Below are positions 25,270 to 34,536 of a stretch of 64,000 nucleotides of DNA, piece by piece. The notes under the pieces are model-generated. The model was given only the letters and a program-made list of their open reading frames with translations. It was not told where the DNA came from and searched no databases. The position numbers and the translations under genes are program-made. Source of the stretch: Nocardioides marinisabuli (GTDB lineage Bacteria > Actinomycetota > Actinomycetes > Propionibacteriales > Nocardioidaceae); contig NZ_CP059163.1 of the NCBI RefSeq assembly GCF_013466785.1, forward strand, positions 1-64,000, given 5' to 3'. Position 1 is the stretch's first letter. Each line of letters starts with the position of its first letter.

Positions 25270-25283
25270 TGCCCGATCGGGCA
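25270..25283 (+). promoter_or_regulatory. Palindrome 2 upstream of the exopolysaccharide transferase
   Basis: Perfect 14-base dyad TGCCCGATCGGGCA, 63 bases before the GTG start. Centre-to-centre distance to palindrome 1 is close to five helical turns, as for cooperative operators. Confidence 0.45.
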
Positions 25284-25346
25284 CAATGACCAGTGGTGAC
25301 GTCTTCCATGGGGGGCGGCGTCGCCTGCCTTGGGGGGTAGTAGTTC

Positions 25347-26774
25347 GTGCAGCAGTCCATCCACGCACGCAGCGGTCTGTCCGGCATCGGGCCGCTGCTC
25401 GTCGTCTCCGACCTGGTCGCCGTGCTGGCCACCGGGATGCTCGTCGACCGCGGCCTGTGGCCGGTCGCCCTGGGCACGGCAGCCCTGGGCCTGGCGCTCG
25501 TGGCCCGCAGCCTCGGCCTCTACCAGTCCCGTCTGGTGCTCTCGGTGCTCGAGGACCTGCCGGCGCTGCTGCTGGTCACCCTGACCGCGGGACTGATCGT
25601 CCTGGGCCTGGGCCTCGACCCGGCCGCGCCGCGCAGCGACGCCCTGGCCCGCGCCGCCTCCTTCACCGCCGTGCTGGCCGTGGTGATCGTCGCCGCGCGC
25701 ACCGTCGGCTACGCGCTGCTGCGCACCGGGCGGCGCCGCGGCCACCTCATGCACCGGGTGCTCATCGTCGGCGCCGACGGCATCGGTACCCGCCTGGCCC
25801 GGGCGCTGCTCGCCGACCCGAGCACCGGGCTGCACCCGGTCGGCTTCGTCGACGACGACGTCGACCCGCGCCGCCTGCCCGCCCCGCTGCTCGGCGACCT
25901 GCGCTCGCTGCCGCGGGTGATGCGCGACCTGGGCGTCAACGACGTCGTCTTCGCCTGGGGCGCGCGCACCGACGACCAGACCATCGCCCTGGTGCGCCAC
26001 TGCCAGATGATGCAGTACCAGGTCTTCGTGGTGCCGCGCTTCTACGAGGTCATGGGCCTCGACCGCGCCCGCCGCGTCGAGGTGGTGCGCGACGTGAGCC
26101 TGGTGCGGCTGCGGCGCTGGGCCGTGCGGCCCGGCTCGATGCTCGTCAAGCGCAGCCTCGACATCGCGGCCTCCGCCCTGGCCCTGGTGCTCCTGGCCCC
26201 GGTGCTCATCGGCACCGCGGTGGCCGTGCGCCGCGAGCTCGGCTCGCCGATCATCTTCCGCCAGACCCGCGTCGGGCGCGACGGCCGGACCTTCGAGCTG
26301 CTGAAGTTCCGCTCGATGGCCGCCTCGCGCGAGCAGGGCGACACGACCTGGAACATCGACACCAGCGACCGCCTGGGCCCCGTGGGCCGCTTCATCCGCC
26401 GCACCGGCGTCGACGAGCTGCCCCAGCTGTGGAACATCCTGCGCGGCGACATGAGCCTGGTGGGCCCCCGCCCGGAGCGTCCGCACTTCGTGGAGCAGTT
26501 CTCCGAGGACACCCCCGGCTACCGGCACCGCCACCGCATGCGCACCGGCCTCACCGGCTGGGCGCAGGTCAACGACCTGCGCGGCGACACCCCCATCGAC
26601 GACCGCGCCCGAGCCGACAACTACTACATCACCAACTGGTCGCTGTGGGGCGACGTCAAGATCGTGATGCGCACCGTGCGCACGGTCGCTCGGCGCGAGC
26701 CCCGCAGGGACGACGAGATGATGGACCTCATCGTCGAGGCCGGGACTCCACCAGACTCAGCGAGAGCTGGCTGA
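25347..26774 (+). CDS. Polyprenyl-phosphate glycosyl-1-phosphate transferase (exopolysaccharide initiation)
   Basis: WbaP/CpsE-type enzyme of 475 residues that links the first sugar phosphate to undecaprenyl phosphate at the inner membrane. Four N-terminal hydrophobic segments and a CoA-binding-like Rossmann domain (HRVLIVGADGIGTRLARALL) precede the catalytic Bac_transf domain, with KRSLDIAASALALVLLAPV (re-entrant helix), IFRQTRVGRDGRTFELLKF, and DELPQLWNILRGDMSLVGPR. The GTG start follows a GGGGGG purine tract by about 9 bases. Its end overlaps the convergent glycosyltransferase by 47 bases. Confidence 0.92.
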   Translation: MQQSIHARSGLSGIGPLLVVSDLVAVLATGMLVDRGLWPVALGTAALGLALVARSLGLYQSRLVLSVLEDLPALLLVTLTAGLIVLGLGLDPAAPRSDALARAASFTAVLAVVIVAARTVGYALLRTGRRRGHLMHRVLIVGADGIGTRLARALLADPSTGLHPVGFVDDDVDPRRLPAPLLGDLRSLPRVMRDLGVNDVVFAWGARTDDQTIALVRHCQMMQYQVFVVPRFYEVMGLDRARRVEVVRDVSLVRLRRWAVRPGSMLVKRSLDIAASALALVLLAPVLIGTAVAVRRELGSPIIFRQTRVGRDGRTFELLKFRSMAASREQGDTTWNIDTSDRLGPVGRFIRRTGVDELPQLWNILRGDMSLVGPRPERPHFVEQFSEDTPGYRHRHRMRTGLTGWAQVNDLRGDTPIDDRARADNYYITNWSLWGDVKIVMRTVRTVARREPRRDDEMMDLIVEAGTPPDSARAG

Positions 26775-27890
26775 CCCGCCGCGCGGCCTCGGCCGCGTCC
26801 CGGGTGGCCAGCACGTGGCGCCAGCCCCGCACGCCCTCGGCGTCGGCGAGCCCCGGCTCGGTGAGGCGTCGCACGATCGCCTCGGCGAAGTCCTCGGGCC
26901 GGTCGGGCCGCACCATCGCCCCGCACTCGTAGGGCAGGCTCTCCTCGATCCCCTCGATCCAGGAGGCGATCACGCTGCGACCGGCCGCCATCGCCTCCAT
27001 CGGCGCCAGCGCCGCCCCCTCGTACTGCGAGGGGAAGACCACCATGTCGGCGGCGCTGAGCCAGGTGGGGACGTCGCTGCGCGGGCCGACCATCTGCACG
27101 CCGTCGAGCCCCTCGGCCCGTGTGCGCAGCATCTCCTCGTCGGGGCCGCTGCCGACCAGCACCAGGCGAGCGTCGGGTCGGGCCCTGAGCACCGCCGGCC
27201 ACGCCTCCAGGAGCACCTGCTGGCCCTTCTGGGCGCTGAGCCGGCCTATGCACACCACGGTGGGCGCGTCGACCACCAGGCCGAGGGCCCGCCGCGCCTC
27301 GCGACGCTCGTCGTCGTCGGTGAGCGTGAAGCGCTCGAGGTCGACACCGTTGGGCACGACCGACAGCGGGGCCAGCACGCCGCGCTCGCGCCCCACGGCG
27401 GCCTCGCCGTCGCTGACGCAGATCAGGTGGTCGGTCCAGCGCGCGGCGAAGCGCTCTCCCAGCGCCCCGCCAGCAGCGCCTTCGGGCCCCCTCCGGCGAG
27501 GAAGGACCAGCCGTGGGGCTGGAAGACGGTGGGGACCTGGCTGCGCACCGCGAGGCGGCCCACCAGACCGGCCTTCGAGCTGTGCAGGTGCACCAGGTCG
27601 GGCTGGACGTCGTCGACGAGCCTGGAGTAGCGGGAGACCTCCTCGAGCACCGAGGGTCCGGGCTCGCGGGCGGCGTCGAACCAGCGGACGTCGGCGCCCA
27701 GGGCCCGCGCGGAGTAGCCCAGCCAGCCCTCCGAGGGGCACGCGACGGTCACGCCCCACCCGCGCTCGACCTGGTCGCGCACGTAGGTCAGCAGCACCCC
27801 CGCGGTGCCCTCGCTGGTGGGGACCGAGGTGTGCAGGACCCGGGGACGGCCGGGGTGCCGGCCGGCCCGCTGGCGGCTCAGGCCGCCCAC
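26728..27890 (-). pseudogene. GT4 family glycosyltransferase, frameshifted
   Basis: The N-terminal half reads from GTG 27890 (GRPRVLHTSVPTSEGTAGV to PHGWSFLAGGGPKALLAG) and then runs out of frame at about 27467. Adding one G to the GGGG run there joins it to ALGERFAARWTDHLICVSDG, VPNGVDLERF, CIGRLSAQKG and the C-terminal PSQYEGAALAPMEAMA. The restored 387-residue protein is a complete GT4 enzyme (E-x7-E motif EGAALAPME) adding a sugar to the lipid-linked repeat unit. The start overlaps the end of the Wzz-like gene. A homopolymer deletion in the assembly is the likely cause. Confidence 0.78.
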
Positions 27891-29137
27891 TTGTCCTTGC
27901 TCCGCCCGACGAGGACGGCTCCCAGCAGGCGTGAGCCCGAGGCCACCAGGCGGTAGTGCACCTTGGTCAGCTCGTGGGGGCGCAGCTCGCCCTCGGTGAC
28001 CGCGAGCAGCACCGCACCCTGGCTGCCCATGATGGCGGCGTCGTCGCTCTGGGTGATCGAGTTGGAGATGACCACGACCACGTCGAAGTCCTCGCGCATC
28101 GACCGGGCAGCGCCGGCGAAGCTGGTCTCGAGCAGGCGGGCGTGGGACTCCGCGCCCCAGCGGCCCGAGGAGAGCACCTCGAGCCCCTCGACCGGGCCCG
28201 GGTTCAGCGCCGAGGAGAGCGGCGCGCCGCGCAGCACCTCGTAGAGCCCGGCGGTGCTCGGCTCGAGCTGGGTGGGGCGCTTGGCGCCGGCGCCCATGCG
28301 GGCGTCGACCAGCAGCGTGCGGCGCCCGACGCCGGCCAGCGAGATCGCGAGGTTGGCGGCCAGCCAGGCGTTGAGGTCGCCGTCGGTCACGCCCGTGACC
28401 ACGACCATCCCGGCCGGGTCGCCGCTGGCCTCGACCTCCATCGAGACCCGCAGCCGGCGGAAGACGTCGGCGTCGGGGGTGCCGGCGTACATCGCCAGCA
28501 GCCCCGGCTCGCGCGGCGGCTGGATGTGGGCCAGCACCGGGAGGTCGAGGACGTCCTCGACGGTGGCGGCGCTCGAGACGGTGTAGGTGCGGCGGTCGCG
28601 CACCAGGGCCGCGGACGCGGCCAGCACGAGCGCGAGCAGGCCGCCCACGCCCATCGCCAGCAGGAGGTTGGGGCTGGAGAAGGTCACCGGGGGCAGGGCC
28701 GGGTCGCTCGGCGAGAAGCGGAAGGCACCCTCGCTGGGGTCGTTGAGGGGCAGCGCGGCGGTGACGAGGTTGGCGATGTCGGCCGCGACCTGCGGGTCGC
28801 GGTCGTCGACCTCGACCTCGATGAGGACCGTGCCCTCGACCCACCGGGCGTCGATGGCGCGGCGCAGCTCGTCGACGGAGCGCTCGACCTCGAGCTGGGA
28901 GCGGACCTCCTCGACGACGTCGGTGGAGTTGGCGTTCTCGGCCAGCGTGCCGCGCAGGGAGTCGAGGTCGTCGCCGGTGGCGCCGCCCGCGGCGGCTGCT
29001 GCGACCTCGGCGCGTGCGGTGTAGGTCTTGGGGGCGACCACGACGCCGACGGCCACGGCCGATCCGACGAGCACCATCACGAGCAGGACCAGCCAGCGCT
29101 GCCTCCACAGGGCACCGCCGAGCTCACGCATCTCCAT
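27878..29137 (-). CDS. Wzz-like polysaccharide co-polymerase with a degenerate BY-kinase domain
   Basis: Protein of 419 residues: short cytoplasmic start, first transmembrane helix (RWLVLLVMVLVGSAVAVGVVV), an external coiled region, a second helix (LLLAMGVGGLLALVLAASAAL, about residue 180) and a C-terminal cytoplasmic domain with the layout of a bacterial tyrosine kinase. In that domain Walker A is GVTDGDLNAWLAANLA rather than GEGKTT, Walker A' is LLVDARMG, and Walker B is VVVVISNS, so ATP binding should be lost. It probably controls chain length by scaffolding. The ATG at 29137 follows a GGGGGGAAGAG ribosome site; frames upstream are not coding. Confidence 0.82.
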   Translation of the reverse strand: MEMRELGGALWRQRWLVLLVMVLVGSAVAVGVVVAPKTYTARAEVAAAAAGGATGDDLDSLRGTLAENANSTDVVEEVRSQLEVERSVDELRRAIDARWVEGTVLIEVEVDDRDPQVAADIANLVTAALPLNDPSEGAFRFSPSDPALPPVTFSSPNLLLAMGVGGLLALVLAASAALVRDRRTYTVSSAATVEDVLDLPVLAHIQPPREPGLLAMYAGTPDADVFRRLRVSMEVEASGDPAGMVVVTGVTDGDLNAWLAANLAISLAGVGRRTLLVDARMGAGAKRPTQLEPSTAGLYEVLRGAPLSSALNPGPVEGLEVLSSGRWGAESHARLLETSFAGAARSMREDFDVVVVISNSITQSDDAAIMGSQGAVLLAVTEGELRPHELTKVHYRLVASGSRLLGAVLVGRSKDKWAA

Positions 29138-29216
29138 TTCTCTTCCCCCCAGAAGAACTGCTGTCGGGTCTTCAACGACCGGTCGGTCAGGAAGTCCCGC
29201 ATCTGCCGCTGTGATG

Positions 29217-29249
29217 CTCGGCACCAGCCACAACCCGGCTGTTGCCGAG
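29217..29249 (-). other. Stem-loop in the leader of the Wzz-like gene
   Basis: CTCGGCA and TGCCGAG arms enclose a C-T mismatch and a further CAGCC/GGCTG stem with a seven-base loop, a 12-bp interrupted hairpin about 80 bases before the start codon. It lacks a U-tract, so it is either a terminator for the upstream glycosyltransferases without the classical tail or a 5' UTR element. Confidence 0.45.
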
Positions 29250-29336
29250 CCACCTTCTCCTACCCTGAGAGTCAGTGACCAAACGTGCACCGGGTCGCAT
29301 CTCGTCGCCACCCTAGAGCAGGCACGGTGACGCGGG

Positions 29337-30404
29337 TCAGGCCCGGACGCCGAGCTCGGCGTAGAGACGCAGGTAGTCGGCCCGCATGGCGGCCACCGAG
29401 AACCGGCGCCCGACCAGCTCACGCCCGCGCTCGGCCAGCGCGGCGGCGTACGCCGGGTCGTCGAGCACCGCCGCGAGACCGTGGGCCAGGGCGTCGACCT
29501 CGCCCGGCTCGACCAGCTCGGCGGCGCCCGCGAAGGCGCTCAGCCCGCCGACGTCGCTGGCCACCAGAGGAACCCCGGCCGCCAGGCTCTCGAGCGCCGC
29601 CATCGAGAGGCCCTCACGGTCGCTGGGCACCACCGCCACGTCGGTGGCGGCCAGGAGGGTGGCGACGTCGCTGCGGTTGCCCAGCAGCCGCACGCGGTCG
29701 CGCAGCCCCAGCCGCCCCACGAGCCGGTCGAGCCGCTCGCGCTCGGGGCCGTCGCCGACCACGAGCAGGGTGCCGCCCGCACGGCCCGCCCAGGCCCCGA
29801 CCAGGAGGTCCTGGCGCTTGGGCGGCACCAGGCGTGCCACGCACAGGGCGACCTGCTCGTCACGGCCCAGGCCCAGGGCCAGGCGGGCCGCGGCCCGCGA
29901 CGGCAGCCGCGGCACCGCGACGGCGTTGGGCACCACCCGCACCCGCTCGGGCGGCAGCCCGCGCAGCACCAGGTCGTCGGCGACCGGGTCGGAGACCGCC
30001 ACCACCAGGTCCGACCAGCGTTCGAGCACCCGCACCGCGGGCGCGTAGTCCTCGGGGGCCAGGCCGTGGACGGTGCTCAGCACCGGCGGCCGCCCGGCCG
30101 CCAGCGTGCCCAGCCGGCCGGTCAGGGTCGCCCGCACGTTGTGGGCGTGCACCAGGTCGGGGCGCGAGCGCAGGCTCCACCAGGCGACCTTGGCGCTGGC
30201 CAGGGTCAGGCGACGGCGGCCCGGCACCCGCATCGGCACGCGCAGGTGGTCGATGCCGGCGCCCTCCAGCTGCTGGGCCCGCCAGCCCACGTCGCTGGCC
30301 ACGCACACCTCGTGCCCGCCGGCGACGAGCGAGGCGGCCAGGTCGGCGACGAGGGTCTCGGCACCGCCCGAGCCCATCTCGGCGATCGACATCAGCAGGC
30401 GCAC
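29337..30404 (-). CDS. GT4 family glycosyltransferase
   Basis: Retaining GT-B enzyme of 355 residues. The N-terminal glycine-rich acceptor motif is AEMGSGGAETLVADLAASL, HAHNVRATLTGRLGTL follows, and the nucleotide-sugar site has VPNAVAVPR, ARLVPPKRQDLLV and the EGLSMAALESLAAG (E-x7-E) motif. The GTG at 30404 has GGGAGG 5 bases upstream and overlaps the end of the preceding glycosyltransferase by 13 bases. It acts on the cytoplasmic face in assembly of the exopolysaccharide unit. Its sugar is unknown. Confidence 0.9.
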   Translation of the reverse strand: MRLLMSIAEMGSGGAETLVADLAASLVAGGHEVCVASDVGWRAQQLEGAGIDHLRVPMRVPGRRRLTLASAKVAWWSLRSRPDLVHAHNVRATLTGRLGTLAAGRPPVLSTVHGLAPEDYAPAVRVLERWSDLVVAVSDPVADDLVLRGLPPERVRVVPNAVAVPRLPSRAAARLALGLGRDEQVALCVARLVPPKRQDLLVGAWAGRAGGTLLVVGDGPERERLDRLVGRLGLRDRVRLLGNRSDVATLLAATDVAVVPSDREGLSMAALESLAAGVPLVASDVGGLSAFAGAAELVEPGEVDALAHGLAAVLDDPAYAAALAERGRELVGRRFSVAAMRADYLRLYAELGVRA

Positions 30405-31534
30405 GGCGCCTCCCCCGCGTAGACCGCCTCGAGCCCGTCGAGGCAGTGCTCGAGGGTGTACGCCGTGAGCACCCGCTCGCGCGCCGCCGCGCCCATCGCG
30501 GCCCGTCGGCCCGGGTCGTCGCGCAGCACGGCCAGCGCCGCGGTCACGGCGGCGGGCCGGCCCGGCGCGACCAGCAGCCCCTCGCGGCCGTGGCGCACGA
30601 CCTCGACCACCCCGCCCACGGTGGTCGCGACGACCGGCAGCCCGCTCGACAGCGCCTGCAGCAGCACCAGGGGGCAGCTCTCGGCCAGCGACGTCATCAC
30701 CAGTGCGTCGGCCCGGGCCAGCACCTGCTCGGGGGCCTCGACCCGGCCCAGCACCTCGACCCGGTCCGCCAGGGCGCCGTGGCGCAGCCGCTCGGCCAGC
30801 AGCCCGCGCGAGGGCCCGTCGCCGGCGAGCAGCACCCGGACCCCCTCGACCCCGGCCAGCGCCTCGACCAGCACGTCGAGCCCCTTGACCGGCTCCAGGG
30901 ACCCCATCCAGGCCACCACCAGCCCGTCGGGGCGCTCCCTGAGGGTCGGCGCCGGCGCGAACCGGGCCGGGTCGACGCCGTTGGGCACCACGCGCACCCG
31001 GTCGGGGTCGAGCCCCACGTGCTCGACGGCGTACGCCGCCACCGCGGCGCTGGGCGAGACCACGACGGCCCGGCTCCAGCGGGTGCTCCAGCGCTCGCCG
31101 TGCAGGTAGTAGAGCCGGTCGCGGCGCCGGCGGGGGGCCACGCGCAGGTTGCCCCGCACCAGGTCGCTGAGGGAGTCGGGCACCCCGTGCAGGGTGTAGA
31201 CGACGCGGGTGCCGGGCAGGGCCGGCGCCAGGGCCCGGCCCACCCAGCCGGCGCGCCGGTCCTGCAGGTGCAGCACGTCGGGGCGCAGCGCGCGCAGGCG
31301 GCGCGCCAGGCGCACCAGGCCGCGCAGGTCGAGCTTCGAGGCGGCTGCGACGCGGTGCCAGACCACCCCGGCGCCCTCGGCCCGCGCGGTGCCCGGGCCG
31401 GGCGGGCCCACGACGTGGGAGTCGACGCCGCGGGCGGCGAGCCCGACGGCCACGTCGACCGCGTGGTCGACCGGCCCGCCGTGCTCCTGGGTCAGCACCT
31501 GCACCACCCGCGGTGCGGGGCGGGTCCCCGCCAC
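30392..31534 (-). CDS. GT4 family glycosyltransferase
   Basis: GT-B enzyme of 380 residues: QVLTQEHGGPVDHAVDVAVG at the N-terminus, the central VYTLHGVPDSLSDLV, VVPNGVDPARF, WMGSLEPVKGLDVLVEAL and a C-terminal ESCPLVLLQALSSG that is the E-x7-E equivalent with Gln in place of the second Glu. The GTG at 31534 begins three bases after the ligase stop. Together with its neighbours it builds the repeat unit on the lipid carrier. That Glu-to-Gln change is unusual but found in some GT4 enzymes. Confidence 0.88.
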   Translation of the reverse strand: MAGTRPAPRVVQVLTQEHGGPVDHAVDVAVGLAARGVDSHVVGPPGPGTARAEGAGVVWHRVAAASKLDLRGLVRLARRLRALRPDVLHLQDRRAGWVGRALAPALPGTRVVYTLHGVPDSLSDLVRGNLRVAPRRRRDRLYYLHGERWSTRWSRAVVVSPSAAVAAYAVEHVGLDPDRVRVVPNGVDPARFAPAPTLRERPDGLVVAWMGSLEPVKGLDVLVEALAGVEGVRVLLAGDGPSRGLLAERLRHGALADRVEVLGRVEAPEQVLARADALVMTSLAESCPLVLLQALSSGLPVVATTVGGVVEVVRHGREGLLVAPGRPAAVTAALAVLRDDPGRRAAMGAAARERVLTAYTLEHCLDGLEAVYAGEAPCAC

Positions 31535-31536
31535 CC

Positions 31537-32916
31537 TCAGTCCTCCGGGTCCGGCTCGTCGGGCTCGTCGACCAGGAGCACCGCACCGAGGGCGACCAGC
31601 AGCCACAGCGGCAGGAAGAACTGCTCGCTGAGGAAGCACGCCGCGGTCGTCGTCGCGACCAGCGAGGCGAGCACCGCCGAGGCCAGCGCCGAGCCGTCGC
31701 GGCGCCAGGCGCGCCAGGCGCCCCGCACCCCGGCCGCCAGCATCGCCACGAAGGCGGCCAGGCCGACGAGGCCGACCTCGGCGGCGACCTCGAGGTAGGT
31801 CTGGTGGGCCACGTCGAGGTCGCTGGTCGCGCTCACGGGCAGCTCCTCGAGCCAGCGCTGGTGCTCGACCCCGAAGGCTCCCGGCCCCTGCCCCAGCACC
31901 GGGGCGTCGAGCACCATCTCCCCCGCGGCCTCCCACAGCTGCAGCCGCTCGGCGACGTTCTGGTCGGCCACCGCGTCCTTGGCGGTGAGGCTCTCGGTGA
32001 CCAGGTCGGGGAAGAGCGCGACCACGAGGGCGGCCAGCACCAGCAGGGCGCCCAGCGCACCGGTCAGCTGCTGCAGGCTGACCTGGCGGAGCAGGACCGC
32101 CACCAGCAGCATCACCACCAGGCCGATCAGCGCGCCGCGGGAGAAGGTGCCGAGCAGGGCGAGCGCGATCAGCACCGTGGCGACGTCCCAGACGCCCGGA
32201 CGCCAGCCGGGGCGGCGCACGGCCAGGGAGAGCGGCAGCGCGGCGAGCAGGAAGAACGCGAAGTCGTTGGGGTCGCCGATCGGGCCACCCACCCGCCGGT
32301 CGAGGCCGAGTGTGTAGGAGACGATGCCGGCCGCCGCGGCGAGCGCCGAGGCGCCGACGTAGACCCGGGCCAGGCTCGCCGGGGCCAGACGACCGGCCCG
32401 CATGGTGTCGACCAGCACCAGCAGCAGGGCCAGGAAGCCGCCCCAGCGCAGCAGTGTCGTCCCGCCGTCGGGGGCGCCGTTGACAAGGGTGGAGGCGAGC
32501 AGCGCCACCGCGAGGACCGCCGCCGCCCCCAGGACCTTGGTCCTCGGCCCTCGGTGCAGGCGCCCGCGCGCACGGCGTACGAGCCACGAGCCGATGGCCA
32601 GCGCACCCAGCACCTTGAGGGCCCGGGGGTCGAGGGCGGCGAGGTAGTCCTCGAAGACGGAGGCCGCCACCACCAGGCCCAGCGCGACCTCGAGCCGGGT
32701 CAGCATCACCACCAGCGCGAGGAGGCCGACCAGGACCGGGCCGGCGAGCGCCGGGGCCATGCCCACGGCCACGCCGCCCAGCACCGCCAGCAGGGCCGGC
32801 CCGACGACCAGCCACGGCTGGCGGGCGGCGCCGCGCTCGGGCGCCGAGGCGGGGGCGGCGGGCGAGCCCGGCCCGGCCGGGTCGTGGCCCGTGGTCGGCG
32901 GGACGGTGCCGCTCAT
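31537..32916 (-). CDS. O-antigen ligase/polymerase family membrane protein
   Basis: Polytopic protein of 459 residues with about ten to twelve hydrophobic segments. The family-defining periplasmic stretch includes LGQGPGAFGVEHQRWLEELP and then HQTYLEVAAEVGLVG, as in Wzy/WaaL proteins, which join repeat units or transfer chains outside the membrane. The ATG has GGAGGT 6 bases upstream and overlaps the flippase stop (ATGA). It may be the polymerase of the Wzx/Wzy system; no separate Wzy is visible. Confidence 0.86.
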   Translation of the reverse strand: MSGTVPPTTGHDPAGPGSPAAPASAPERGAARQPWLVVGPALLAVLGGVAVGMAPALAGPVLVGLLALVVMLTRLEVALGLVVAASVFEDYLAALDPRALKVLGALAIGSWLVRRARGRLHRGPRTKVLGAAAVLAVALLASTLVNGAPDGGTTLLRWGGFLALLLVLVDTMRAGRLAPASLARVYVGASALAAAAGIVSYTLGLDRRVGGPIGDPNDFAFFLLAALPLSLAVRRPGWRPGVWDVATVLIALALLGTFSRGALIGLVVMLLVAVLLRQVSLQQLTGALGALLVLAALVVALFPDLVTESLTAKDAVADQNVAERLQLWEAAGEMVLDAPVLGQGPGAFGVEHQRWLEELPVSATSDLDVAHQTYLEVAAEVGLVGLAAFVAMLAAGVRGAWRAWRRDGSALASAVLASLVATTTAACFLSEQFFLPLWLLVALGAVLLVDEPDEPDPED

Positions 32917-34382
32917 GCCAGCACCTCCGGACGGCTCAGCAGGGCGCGTGCCGAGCGCCACGTCTGCGGGCCCACCGTGCGCAGCACGACGAGGAAGACG
33001 CCGACGGCGGCGACGGCGAGGAGGGCGACGGCCCAGACCCCGGCGGCGGCGCCGAGCCCGAGCGACCGCAGCGCCACCACCGCCAGCGCCATCGCGGCGG
33101 TGGCGACCAGGGCCGGGCGCACGTCGGCGAGGAGGCGGGCCGCGGAGGTGCCCGGCACCGAGCGCCGCGCCAGCCACAGCGCGGGCACGCCCACGGCGGC
33201 GACGGCCACGACCTGGCCCAGGGCGACGGCGGCGATGCCTGCCTCGACCACGGCCAGCAGCACCAGCGCGAGCACGAGCAGGTGCAGCAGCCGCACCCCC
33301 AGGGCGTGCCCGGGGCGTCCGGCCGCGTTGAGGACGGTGAGGCCGACCTGCAGCACCGCGAGCAGCAGCGCGTAGCCGGCCAGCAGGACCAGCACGGGCG
33401 CGGCGGGGGCCCACTCGGGGCCCAGCAGCACCAGGTCGTCGGCCACCAGGGCCAGCAGCACGCAGGCGGGCAGCATCAGCGACACGGTCACGGCGAGCGC
33501 GACCTCGACGCCCCGGGCGCGCAGCGGGCCCTGGGCGCGGCACAGGTAGGGGAAGGCGGCCCCGGTCACCACGACCGCCACCATCAGGTAGGGCATGTTG
33601 GCGACCCGGTAGGACAGCGAGTAGTGCCCCAGCGCGAGCGCCCCGAGGACCCGCGCCACGAGCAGGTAGTCGAGGTTGAGCTGCACGACCTCGAGCAGGT
33701 GGGCCCCGGAGAACGGCAGCCCGAACGAGACCAGGGCCCGGGCGTCGGCGCGGTCCCAGCCGGGGAGCACGGGCGGGTGCACGGCCCAGACCAGCACCAT
33801 CATCAGCAGGGCCTGCACGACCTGACCGGCGACCAGCGCCATCACCCCGACGCCCTGGGCGACGAGCAGCACCGCGACGACCGCGCCGACCACCGCCGAG
33901 ACGGTGTCGGGCACGATGCGGCGCGCGAAGGCCAGCCGCCGGCGCAGCAGCTCGGTGGTCACCGCGGCGACGGCCAGGCAGGGCAGCACCACGGTCAGGC
34001 CGCGGATCACCGCGGCTCCACCGGCCTCGGCGCGCAGGGCGGAGGCGAGGCTCGGCGCCGCCACCCACAGGCCCGCCGCGAGGAGGGTGCTGGTGACCAG
34101 GCCCAGGGTGAGCGCGGTGCGTGCGGCCCGCTGGGCGTCGGCGGCGCTGCCCGGCAGGTGCACCAGCGCGCTGGCGGTGCCGAGGCCGCCGAGGATCGCC
34201 GCCACGGTGGCCACCAGGGTGCCCAGGGCCACCAGGCCCAGGGCCGAGGGTGTCAGGGCGGCCGCGAGGGCGAGGAGCACGACCGTGTGGGCGCCCTTGA
34301 CCACGATGCCGTTGGTGGCCAGCCACAGCGCGCCGCGAGCGGTGCTACGAGCGGCGTCGGGGTGCGCACGCACCACTGTCAC
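32913..34382 (-). CDS. Lipopolysaccharide/exopolysaccharide flippase (MOP superfamily, Wzx-like)
   Basis: Integral membrane protein of 489 residues with about fourteen hydrophobic segments, an N-terminal ARSTARGALWLATNGIVVK typical of polysaccharide transporters, and LDYLLVARVLGALALGHYSL in the middle. It should flip the lipid-linked repeat across the membrane. The GTG start (VTVVRAHPD) heads the five-gene minus-strand run flippase, ligase, GT, GT, then Wzz-like and GT. The promoter must lie in the 150 bases before 34537. Confidence 0.87.
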   Translation of the reverse strand: MTVVRAHPDAARSTARGALWLATNGIVVKGAHTVVLLALAAALTPSALGLVALGTLVATVAAILGGLGTASALVHLPGSAADAQRAARTALTLGLVTSTLLAAGLWVAAPSLASALRAEAGGAAVIRGLTVVLPCLAVAAVTTELLRRRLAFARRIVPDTVSAVVGAVVAVLLVAQGVGVMALVAGQVVQALLMMVLVWAVHPPVLPGWDRADARALVSFGLPFSGAHLLEVVQLNLDYLLVARVLGALALGHYSLSYRVANMPYLMVAVVVTGAAFPYLCRAQGPLRARGVEVALAVTVSLMLPACVLLALVADDLVLLGPEWAPAAPVLVLLAGYALLLAVLQVGLTVLNAAGRPGHALGVRLLHLLVLALVLLAVVEAGIAAVALGQVVAVAAVGVPALWLARRSVPGTSAARLLADVRPALVATAAMALAVVALRSLGLGAAAGVWAVALLAVAAVGVFLVVLRTVGPQTWRSARALLSRPEVLA

Positions 34383-34536
34383 CTGACACCCCCCGGTCGT
34401 CGTCGCGCAGCGGGATCACCCCGCGGCATCCTGCTTACGTTACCCACAGAGTTTCGGACTACACATGTACGGTCATACTCTCGCCAGGCGGCGCCGTGAC
34501 CTGGACGGCGCGTCTCGTCCGGGACAGGGGGATCGT

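Noticed and set aside
29138..29336. c-di-GMP or other known riboswitch before the Wzz-like gene
   Set aside because: Only a simple stem-loop is present; I could not match the conserved core of any known riboswitch.
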